From NCBI GenBank assembly GCA_045599305.1, contig JAZRVU010000006.1:1-13139 (forward strand): 13,139 nucleotides of DNA. Reading direction: 5' to 3'. This stretch comes from SIG588 sp045599305 (GTDB lineage: Bacteria; Bacillota; Clostridia; Oscillospirales; Acutalibacteraceae). Shown piece after piece: positions 1 through 5,148 of this stretch; the stretch's first letter is position 1, and the number at the start of each line of letters is the position of its first letter. Below the pieces are notes generated by a model, which saw only the letters and a program-made list of their open reading frames with translations, was not told the origin of the DNA and did no database searches. The position numbers were made by a program, and so were the translations under genes.

Positions 1-239
1 CGCGAGCCCATCCTTCAGCGAATTGCTCCTTTGGTATTCCGGTGATGCCGCCAGAATACGTTATGCGGTATTAGCAGTCGTATCCAACTGTTGTCCCCCA
101 CTGAAGGGCAGGTTGCTCACGCGTTACTCGCCCGTCCGCCACTAAGATATCAAAGCAAGCTCCGATATCTCCGTTCGACTTGCATGGGTTAGGCACGCCG
201 CCAGCGTTCGTCCTGAGCCAGGATCAAACTCTCTAAAAA
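1..239 (-). rRNA. 16S ribosomal RNA, 5' end (partial)
   Basis: The minus strand carries the universal 16S 5' signature (AGAGTTTGATCCTGGCTCAG at 213-232), followed by GACGAACGCTGGCGGCG, a short V1 hairpin, and the conserved ACTGCTAATACCGCATA stretch of V2. The mature 5' end is placed about seven bases upstream of the AGAGTTTGAT box, near 239, by analogy with E. coli numbering. Only about the first 240 nt are in the window; the rest lies beyond base 1. The V1-V2 sequence looks like Clostridia, probably Oscillospiraceae-related. Where AACACATGCAAG is usual, this gene reads AACCCATGCAAG. It is transcribed leftward from the strong promoter at 481-509. Confidence 0.97.
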
Positions 240-474
240 TGGTATCAAAACCGTTTCCGGTTCTAATCATTCTCAGAGCATTTGTTATGCTCATCTTCAC
301 GCATAGCGTGTTTGGTCGGATTTCCACCGACCTCCGTTTCCGGTTACTTGCAGTTCCTACCGGAACTGCGAATTAACGGGTAGTGTGTTTCTTTTCGTCT
401 TTACGTTGTTTAATTTTCAAGGTCCTCACGCCCTCTTTGGCCCCGGGGTTTTGACCCCCCCGTCCGCAGAGTGC
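240..474 (-). other. rRNA operon leader with serial hairpins
   Basis: This is the untranslated leader between the rRNA promoter and mature 16S. It has no plausible gene. Short inverted repeats follow one another: 350-357/362-369 (8 bp, 4-nt loop), 314-319/327-332 (6 bp), 298-302/306-310 (5 bp, loop ATA), 276-280/288-292 (5 bp) and about 249-263 (5 bp). On the minus strand near 404-422 it reads CCTTGAAAATTAAACAAC, which resembles a motif common in rRNA leaders and spacers of Firmicutes. Likely roles are pre-16S processing and antitermination. A G-run hairpin (GGGG/CCCC, about 441-461) lies just downstream of the predicted start site. Confidence 0.7.
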
Positions 475-480
475 TTGATT

Positions 481-509
481 ATAATACCAAATCCCGTTTC
501 ATTTGTCAA
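481..509 (-). promoter_or_regulatory. Strong sigma-A promoter of the rRNA operon
   Basis: On the minus strand, TTGACA (504-509) is separated by exactly 17 bp from TATTAT (481-486), giving a predicted start near 474. Immediately upstream (about 510-552) is a run of A and T tracts resembling an UP element, as expected for an rRNA promoter. Only one promoter was seen; a second one farther upstream would overlap the folK terminator region. Confidence 0.9.
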
Positions 510-600
510 CCCTTTTTTTCAAATTTTTTTGAGTTTTTTTAAAAAACTTTTTGGGCACAATATGTGGTAGAAAACAGGGGCTTTTAAGCACTGTCCGCAC

Positions 601-641
601 AAGAAAAACCGCCGTCTGCCAAAGGAAACGGCAGACGGCGG
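601..641 (-). terminator. Rho-independent terminator of the fol operon
   Basis: A perfect 12-bp GC-rich stem (609-620 with 630-641) with a 9-nt loop is followed on the minus strand by TTTTTCTT. It lies just past the folK stop codon, so it ends the folP-folB-folK transcript and insulates it from the rRNA promoter. The plus-strand side lacks a U tract, so it works in one direction. Confidence 0.92.
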
Positions 642-652
642 CAAAATAAGCC

Positions 653-1135
653 TTAAAAAATCAGTTCCGGCACATCGGCAGGGCGCACGCCCGCGGGATC
701 GGGCGCGGGAAACGGCACACCGAGCGCCACACGGTCGGGAAACAGTTCCGTAAGCGGCACCAGCACGAAAGCGCGTTCCATCATGCGGGGGTGGGGCAGC
801 TGCAGTTCGGGATCATCACAGGTGACGCCCTCCACCAGCAGCACGTCCACATCCACCACGCGCGGGGCGTTGCGGAAGGTGCGCACCCGTCCGAGTGCCG
901 CCTCGATGCCCAGACAGGCGCCGAGCAGCGCGCGGGGCGACAGGGCGGTCTCCACCGCGACGACGATATTGAAAAAGTCGGGCTGGTCGAGATAGCCGAC
1001 CGGGACCGTCTCGTAGACCGACGAGACGGCGGTGACGCGGGTGCCGGGCAGCAGTGCGAGGGCATCGACCGCCGCCTGCAAAGTGGCGGCGCGGTCGCCG
1101 AGGTTGGCGCCCAGGCCGAGCACGGCGCGGCTCAC
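653..1135 (-). CDS. folK: 2-amino-4-hydroxy-6-hydroxymethyldihydropteridine diphosphokinase (HPPK)
   Basis: This enzyme transfers pyrophosphate from ATP to 6-hydroxymethyl-7,8-dihydropterin, making the substrate of FolP in cytosolic folate synthesis. The 160-residue protein has the normal family length. It shows the N-terminal LGANLGD motif (residues 7-13), the SSVYETVPVGYLDQPDFFN block, the metal and ATP site region RNAPRVVDVDVLL (about residues 88-100) and the PHPRM motif (about 114-118). The start is GTG, overlapping the folB stop as GTGA, so translation is probably coupled to folB. It is the last gene of the folP-folB-folK operon, followed by a strong terminator. Family assignment is firm. 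Confidence 0.95.
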   Translation of the reverse strand: MSRAVLGLGANLGDRAATLQAAVDALALLPGTRVTAVSSVYETVPVGYLDQPDFFNIVVAVETALSPRALLGACLGIEAALGRVRTFRNAPRVVDVDVLLVEGVTCDDPELQLPHPRMMERAFVLVPLTELFPDRVALGVPFPAPDPAGVRPADVPELIF

Positions 1136-1512
1136 GCTCTCACGCTCCGTTTCTCAGAGCGGCGGCGGGTGATCTCGACCGCCATATAATCGAAATCGGC
1201 CGCCACGGGCGCGCGCGGCTTTTTGAGCAGAACGGTGACCTCTTCCACGGGGAACTCCGCCAGGATCGTCTCGGCCACGCGGGTGGCGGCGCGCTCAATG
1301 AGGGCGTTTTTCTCCGACTGCATGACGGCGATGACCCGGCGGGTGACTTTGGAATAGTTGACGGTGCGCTCAAGATCGTCGGTGGCACCGGCGGCAGAGA
1401 GGTCGACCGACAGGGTGACGTCCAGCTCGAACGGTTGACCCTTTTCCTGCTCCTCCGGCTTCACGCCGTGATAGGCATAGACCCGCAGGCCCTTTATTAT
1501 GATCTTATCCAT
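1132..1512 (-). CDS. folB: Dihydroneopterin aldolase
   Basis: FolB cleaves 7,8-dihydroneopterin to 6-hydroxymethyl-7,8-dihydropterin and glycolaldehyde, the step before FolK. The 126-residue product has the family signature: the N-terminal IIIKGLRVYAYHGV strand, the PEEQEKGQPFELDV segment holding the pterin-site glutamate (E20/E21 region), VNYSKV in the middle and the LLKKPRAPV segment with the catalytic lysine. The ATG lies one base beyond the folP stop, with a GGAAAGGAAGGA ribosome binding site inside the end of folP. The 3' end overlaps the folK start. It is the middle gene of the folate operon. Confidence 0.95.
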   Translation of the reverse strand: MDKIIIKGLRVYAYHGVKPEEQEKGQPFELDVTLSVDLSAAGATDDLERTVNYSKVTRRVIAVMQSEKNALIERAATRVAETILAEFPVEEVTVLLKKPRAPVAADFDYMAVEITRRRSEKRSVRA

Positions 1513-1513
1513 A

Positions 1514-2353
1514 TTATATATCCTTCCTTTCCTGCATCAGTGCCGCCACGATCCGGGCGGCCGCGGCGGCTTCGGGCACATCGTGGACACGCACCACCGA
1601 CGCGCCGTTCCAGAGGGCTACCGTGTGCAGTGCCAGCGTGCCGGGCAGGCGCCCGGCCGCGGGGGTGGGCCCGCAGACATCGGCAATGACCCGTTTGCGC
1701 GAAGCGCCCACCAGCAGCGGCAGGTCGGGAAACGCCCGTTTCAATTCCGGCAGGCGGGCGATGAGCGCAAGGTCACCGGCAGGTGAACTGCCAAAGCCCA
1801 CGCCGACGTCCAGACACACGCACCCGCGCGGCAGGCCGGCACGGTCAGCCAGCGCCAGCGCACGGGTGAAATAGGCCTGGGTGGCCGCGAGCACCTCATC
1901 TGCCGCGGCAGAGCGCGAAGCGGGGTCGCCGGGACGCATGAACACCATGCCCGCACCGCAGGAGGCGGCGATCCCGGCCATACCGTTCTGCTCGCCGCCG
2001 GAGATATCGTTCAGGATGGCGGCACCGGCGGCCAGCGCCCGATGCGCCACTTCGGGATGGAAGGTGTCGACCGACACCGGCACCCCCACCGCCTGCACGA
2101 TGTCCGCCAGACATGGCGCCAGCCGCGCCCATTCTTCCTCGGCGGACAAAAGAGCCGCGCCCGGACGGGTGGACTGTGCGCCCACGTCGATGATATCGGC
2201 ACCCGCCGCCGCCATGGCACGGGCACCCGCCAGTGCTGCGGCGGGATCGGCATAGCGACCGCCGTCGGAAAAACTGTCCGGGGTAATGTTGAGCACGCCC
2301 ATCACGCGGGGGGAGTCCAGAGAAAGGGCTTTGCCGCGCATCTGCCACACCAT
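1514..2353 (-). CDS. folP: Dihydropteroate synthase
   Basis: FolP condenses 6-hydroxymethyldihydropterin pyrophosphate with p-aminobenzoate to give dihydropteroate; it is the sulfonamide target. The TIM-barrel protein shows MGVLNITPDSFSDGG (about residues 18-32), the second-loop motif DVGAQSTRPGA (56-66), VSVDTF, NDISGG (115-120), LDVGVGFG and the C-terminal GASRKR and VRVHDV motifs. The loop-2 motif reads GAQS where GGES is common. The ATG at 2353 is preferred (279 aa) because AAGGTGGTGATC lies just upstream; a GTG at 2365 in the same frame falls inside that ribosome binding site. It is the first gene of the operon and is preceded by a long structured region. Confidence 0.95.
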   Translation of the reverse strand: MVWQMRGKALSLDSPRVMGVLNITPDSFSDGGRYADPAAALAGARAMAAAGADIIDVGAQSTRPGAALLSAEEEWARLAPCLADIVQAVGVPVSVDTFHPEVAHRALAAGAAILNDISGGEQNGMAGIAASCGAGMVFMRPGDPASRSAAADEVLAATQAYFTRALALADRAGLPRGCVCLDVGVGFGSSPAGDLALIARLPELKRAFPDLPLLVGASRKRVIADVCGPTPAAGRLPGTLALHTVALWNGASVVRVHDVPEAAAAARIVAALMQERKDI

Positions 2354-2387
2354 GCCGATCACCACCTTATATATAATGATTATATTA

Positions 2388-2464
2388 TATCACAAAACCA
2401 AAGGCGACAGCCTTTGTGAGCGGCGAAGCCGCGTGCCGTGCCGCAGCACGGCGTTTTGATGATA
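2388..2464 (-). repeat. Structured module A: outer stem with three hairpins, upstream of folP
   Basis: Arms 2388-2398 and 2453-2464 pair over 11 bp with one bulged base (2459). They enclose three perfect hairpins: 2399-2416 (7 bp, loop GACA), 2420-2432 (5 bp, loop GAA) and 2435-2452 (7 bp, loop CGCA). The first and third abut the outer stem directly; only a few bases flank the middle one. The layout is a four-way junction. In the minus-strand RNA the last hairpin is followed by GUUUUG, which is either a weak U tract or the 3' arm of the outer stem, so alternative folds are possible. The left edge overlaps TATAAT at 2384-2389, which lacks a good -35. Role unknown. Confidence 0.7.
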
Positions 2465-2465
2465 C

Positions 2466-2546
2466 AATGTTCTCGAACGAAAACGCAGTTTTCAAATGCC
2501 GACAGGCATTTCGGCGGCGTTCCACCGCCGCCGGTTTGAGAACATT
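2466..2546. repeat. Structured module B: perfectly paired four-way junction, MITE-like
   Basis: All 81 bases are accounted for. Outer arms 2466-2478 and 2534-2546 pair over 13 bp with a single G-T wobble. Inside, with no unpaired base between them, lie hairpins 2479-2493 (6 bp, loop GCA), 2494-2511 (7 bp, loop GACA) and 2512-2533 (8 bp, loop TTCCAC). The element is flanked by ATAC on both sides (2462-2465 and 2547-2550), which could be a target-site duplication. It carries no gene. It shares layout and a GACA loop with module A but little sequence. It could be a non-autonomous mobile element or a structured mRNA leader; sequence alone cannot decide. Confidence 0.7.
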
Positions 2547-2571
2547 ATACCATATGCTCCTCAAATTTCAA
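2544..2571 (-). promoter_or_regulatory. folP: Probable promoter of the folP-folB-folK operon
   Basis: On the minus strand TTGAAA (2566-2571) is followed after 16 bp by TATAAT (2544-2549), with a predicted start near 2537-2539. No other good promoter was found before folP; TATAAT at 2384-2389 has no matching -35 box. If used, this promoter gives a leader of about 185 nt containing most of module B and all of module A. The -10 box is built half from the module B end and half from the flanking ATAC. Confidence 0.7.
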
Positions 2572-2611
2572 TAGAAAAATCGGCCGGTGATCCCTGCCGG
2601 CGGCACGCACA

Positions 2612-2693
2612 TTCGAGCCTCGAGCCGCTTGGGCAAAAAAATGACCGCCCCTGCGGGACGGCCATTTTTTTGGAGCGGCTTACGAGGCTCGAA
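2612..2693. repeat. Inverted repeat of the tRNA-Gly 3' end around its terminator
   Basis: Plus-strand bases 2612-2629 are the reverse complement of 2674-2693, the T-arm and acceptor 3' part of tRNA-Gly. The match is 11 bp (2612-2622 with 2683-2693) plus 7 bp (2623-2629 with 2674-2680), interrupted by two bases present only on the tRNA side. The terminator hairpin sits between the arms. The outer copy lacks the CCA. It may be the relic of a palindromic duplication or of element integration at the tRNA; function is unknown. Confidence 0.75.
2635..2671. terminator. Terminator downstream of tRNA-Gly
   Basis: Seven A residues, a GC-rich stem (TGACCGCCCC pairing with GGGACGGCCA, including mismatch or wobble pairs) with a short loop, then eight T residues. 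On the minus strand this gives a hairpin with a U tract immediately after the CCA of tRNA-Gly. The symmetry means it can also act on plus-strand transcripts. Confidence 0.88.
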
Positions 2694-2746
2694 CTCGCTA
2701 CCTCCACCTTGGCAAGGTGGCGCTCTACCAGATGAGCTAAAGCCGC
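2671..2746 (-). tRNA. tRNA-Gly (anticodon GCC)
   Basis: The minus strand folds as a 76-nt tRNA. It has a 7-bp acceptor GCGGCTT/AAGCCGC, D-arm TAGCTC..GAGC, anticodon stem CCACC/GGTGG with loop TTGCCAA (anticodon GCC, reading GGC and GGU), a T-arm with GTTCGAG, discriminator U as usual for bacterial tRNA-Gly, and an encoded CCA. It is a single-gene unit with its own promoter at 2765-2793 and a terminator directly behind it. Confidence 0.97.
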
Positions 2747-2764
2747 ATTTTCGGAACAAGTGAT

Positions 2765-2793
2765 AGTATACACGCTTTGAGACGGATTGTCAA
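2765..2793 (-). promoter_or_regulatory. Promoter of tRNA-Gly
   Basis: On the minus strand TTGACA (2788-2793), a 17-bp spacer and TATACT (2765-2770) form a near-consensus sigma-A promoter. The predicted start is near 2758, about 12 nt upstream of the tRNA 5' end. Confidence 0.9.
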
Positions 2794-2824
2794 GCCTTTT
2801 TTTCGGAAAGTTGCCAAAAAAGGA

Positions 2825-2853
2825 TTGCGGCGGCCGCGCAGACGTGATAAAAT
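2825..2853 (+). promoter_or_regulatory. Candidate promoter of the GH63-like gene
   Basis: TTGCGG (2825-2830), 17 bp, then TAAAAT (2848-2853) preceded by TGA, an extended -10 feature. The predicted start is near 2860, giving a very short leader. It diverges from the tRNA promoter about 30 bp away. Confidence 0.6.
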
Positions 2854-2883
2854 AAAGAAAATCCGTGTGGGGAGATGGGAAGT

Positions 2884-4110
2884 ATGAGCCAGAACGGCGA
2901 ACTGCTTTACCAATATGCCAAAAAGAATTATCACCTGATGTTCCGCGAAGCGGGCGGCGTGATGGCGCACAAATTCATCGTGCCGGGCAGTGTCTACAGC
3001 AATGTGCTGTGGGACTGGGACAGCTGGCTGACCAACGTGGCGCTGCGCCAACTGGCCGACGGCGACGACATTGCGGAATATGAGCAGGGGTGCATCCTCA
3101 ACTACCTCGACACGGTGGACGAACTGGGACGCATCCCCATCCTGATCCGTCCCGACTCGCAGCTGCCGTTTTTCGGCAAGGCGGTCAGCGGCAATATCCA
3201 CAAGCCGTGTCTGGCCCAGCACGCGGCCTTCGTCATCCGCGAAAACGGCGGCGACGCCGAGTGGCTGCGCCCGCATTTTGCCAAACTGGTGCGCTTTGCG
3301 GATTTCTACCGTCATTACTGCCGCCACGAGGAGACCGGCCTCTACTTCTGGCTGGACGACGGCGCCATCGGCGTGGATAACGACCCCTGCACCTTCTTCC
3401 GGCCGGACAAGAGCTCCGGCTCCATCTACCTCAACTGCCTGATGTATAAGGAACTGGAGGCGCTGTGCTACATCGGCGGGCTGCTGGGGGAAGACATGGC
3501 CGACTACCGTGCCGAGCATGACCACCTGCGAGAGGCCGTGCGCACCCACTGCTATGATGAAAAAGACGGCTTTTATTACAGCGTAGACCTGAACCTGCGC
3601 CCGGTGGATCCCACCGCGCGCCGTCACCGCGGGGCACCGCGCAACTGGCCCTGCCTGATCCAGCGCATCGGCGAATGGTCGGGCTTTATGGCCATGTGGT
3701 GCGGCATCGCCACCCCCGAGCAGGCAAAGCGCATAGTGGAAGAGAATCTGCTGGACGACCGCTCCTTCTGGGCGGCGGCCGGTGTGCGTACCCTGTCGAA
3801 ATACGAAAAAATGTATCAGGTCGTGGCGTCCGGCAACCCCTCCTGCTGGCTGGGGCCGGTATGGGGCATCTCCAACTACATGGTCTTCCGCGGTCTGGTC
3901 AACTACGGCTTCGACGACGTGGCACGGGAACTGGCCGAAAAAACGGTGAACATGTTCGCCGCCGACATCGCCGCCTGCGGCGAGATGCACGAATACTACG
4001 ATCCCGAGACCGCCGCGCCCGTCATCAACCCCGGATTCCAGAACTGGAATCTGCTGGCAGTGAACATGCAGGCATGGCTGGACGGCAAGCCCCACACGGT
4101 GGAATTCTGA
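2884..4110 (+). CDS. GH63/MGH1-like glycoside hydrolase
   Basis: A probable glycosidase with an (alpha/alpha)6 barrel, related to GH63 alpha-glucosidases and mannosylglycerate/glucosylglycerate hydrolases; the true substrate cannot be read from the sequence. Visible motifs are WDWDSW (43-48), PGSVYSN before it, GAIGVDNDP (160-168, D165 as the probable general acid), GPVWGISNYMVFRGL (324-338), GEMHEYYDPET (366-376, holding the probable base glutamate) and GFQNWNLL (384-391). With 408 aa it is about one catalytic domain. There is no signal peptide, so it probably acts in the cytosol on an imported or internal small glycoside. The ATG at 2884 is chosen because GGGGAG lies 9 bp upstream; the in-frame ATG at 2875 touches that box. 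It is monocistronic. Confidence 0.85.
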   Translation: MSQNGELLYQYAKKNYHLMFREAGGVMAHKFIVPGSVYSNVLWDWDSWLTNVALRQLADGDDIAEYEQGCILNYLDTVDELGRIPILIRPDSQLPFFGKAVSGNIHKPCLAQHAAFVIRENGGDAEWLRPHFAKLVRFADFYRHYCRHEETGLYFWLDDGAIGVDNDPCTFFRPDKSSGSIYLNCLMYKELEALCYIGGLLGEDMADYRAEHDHLREAVRTHCYDEKDGFYYSVDLNLRPVDPTARRHRGAPRNWPCLIQRIGEWSGFMAMWCGIATPEQAKRIVEENLLDDRSFWAAAGVRTLSKYEKMYQVVASGNPSCWLGPVWGISNYMVFRGLVNYGFDDVARELAEKTVNMFAADIAACGEMHEYYDPETAAPVINPGFQNWNLLAVNMQAWLDGKPHTVEF

Positions 4111-4118
4111 AAAATACG

Positions 4119-4149
4119 AAAGGGACGCTTCTGCGAAGCGCCCCTTTTT
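4119..4149. terminator. Bidirectional terminator between convergent genes
   Basis: AAAGGG and CGCTTC pair with GAAGCG and CCCTTT around a TGC loop with one A/C mismatch, followed by a T run on the plus strand. It ends the GH63-like transcript. On the minus strand, after the Gfo/Idh gene, the U tract is weaker (CCCTTTCG). Confidence 0.85.
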
Positions 4150-4152
4150 CTT

Positions 4153-5148
4153 TTACAGATCGAAACGGATGCCGGCCTTTTCGCGGATGTCGGCCATGAC
4201 CTCGGCCACCGTGAGGGAGAGCGCCTGCAGACGGGCAAGTTCCTCCCGGTGCGCCGCGAGATCGGCGATATACCTAAAAAAGTCCTCCGACTCATACCGC
4301 ATCAGCGCCGCCTTTTCGGCGCTGCCGGTGAGCACCTCCTCGCGGCCGTCGCGGAACACGAGTTTCATGTCGAGCAGTTTGGAGATCGTGGGGATCACCA
4401 GCGTGGCCTCGTCCCCCACCAGTTCCGAGCCGACGATGCTCTGCCCGGTCTTGGAATAGGTGAGCAGCACATGAAAGCCGTCGTATTCCAGCACCGCGCC
4501 GCCGCAGCCGTCGGCACCCGAGGGCAGGAAATCGGCAAACGCCGAGACATTCTTCGGCCGGCCGAACAGGTCGACGGCGGGATAGACGCAGTAGACCCCG
4601 AGATCCATCAGGGAGCCGGTGGCCATCTTCGGGTCGAAAATGTTTTCGTGATGGCCGCTCATATAGCTGTCGTATTTGGAGGAGCGCTGGGAAAAGTCGA
4701 AGTGCGCGTGGCTGATGCGCCCCACGCGGTGAACGGCGTCGAGCAGTATCTGCCGCTGCGGCAGGTGCTGCGCCATCAGCGCCTCCATGTAGATGAGCCC
4801 CCGCTCGCGGGCGAGCGCCTGCAGGGCGGCGTTCTCCTGCGGGGTGACGGTGGCGGGCTTTTCGCAGATGACGTGCTTGCCCGCCAGCAGCATCTGCCGT
4901 GTCTGCGCCGCGTGGCAGACGTTGGGGCTGGCGATGTAGACGGCGTCGATCGCGGGATCGGCCGCGAGAGCGGCCGGGTCGGTATAGACGGTGTCGCAGC
5001 CGTATCGGGCAGCGAAGGCCGCGCCCTTTTCGGCCGTGCGGGAATAGACCGCGGCCAACACGGCCTTGCCGTGCAGCGCCGTCCCCTTGATGAACTCCTC
5101 CGCGATCCAGCCGGTGCCGATCGTGGCGTAGCGATACACCCGGCTCAT
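4153..5148 (-). CDS. Gfo/Idh/MocA family NAD(P)-dependent oxidoreductase
   Basis: A cytosolic NAD(P)-dependent dehydrogenase of the Gfo/Idh/MocA family, which oxidises or reduces sugars, polyols or related carbonyls; the substrate is not known. The 331-residue protein has the N-terminal Rossmann motif IGTGWIAEEF (10-19), the YIASPNVCH segment (71-79), CEKPATVTPQE (95-105, with the family lysine K97) and MDLGVYCVYPAVDLFG (181-196). In this last motif the position often occupied by His is Y186, as in the dihydrodiol dehydrogenase-like branch. The start overlaps the stop of the upstream M42 peptidase gene as ATGA, so the two are co-translated. Function beyond the family is inference. Confidence 0.88.
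   Translation of the reverse strand: MSRVYRYATIGTGWIAEEFIKGTALHGKAVLAAVYSRTAEKGAAFAARYGCDTVYTDPAALAADPAIDAVYIASPNVCHAAQTRQMLLAGKHVICEKPATVTPQENAALQALARERGLIYMEALMAQHLPQRQILLDAVHRVGRISHAHFDFSQRSSKYDSYMSGHHENIFDPKMATGSLMDLGVYCVYPAVDLFGRPKNVSAFADFLPSGADGCGGAVLEYDGFHVLLTYSKTGQSIVGSELVGDEATLVIPTISKLLDMKLVFRDGREEVLTGSAEKAALMRYESEDFFRYIADLAAHREELARLQALSLTVAEVMADIREKAGIRFDL

Noticed and set aside
142..570. Two 61-codon open frames over the 16S start and rRNA leader
   Set aside because: One lies in rRNA and its leader and the other spans the rRNA promoter; neither has a ribosome binding site or a protein-like composition.
2384..2389. TATAAT just upstream of folP as the main promoter
   Set aside because: There is no acceptable -35 box at 15-19 bp; the promoter at 2544-2571 is far better. 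A minor start here cannot be excluded.
2388..2546. CRISPR array or THF riboswitch upstream of folP
   Set aside because: The hairpins differ in sequence and spacing, so there is no direct repeat-spacer pattern, and the conserved core of the THF riboswitch was not recognisable by eye.
2737..4095. Long minus-strand open frame (452 codons) opposite the GH63-like gene
   Set aside because: It covers the tRNA promoter and is fully antisense to a gene with clear catalytic motifs. It has no ribosome binding site and no recognisable motif; it results from the strong GC bias at third codon positions.
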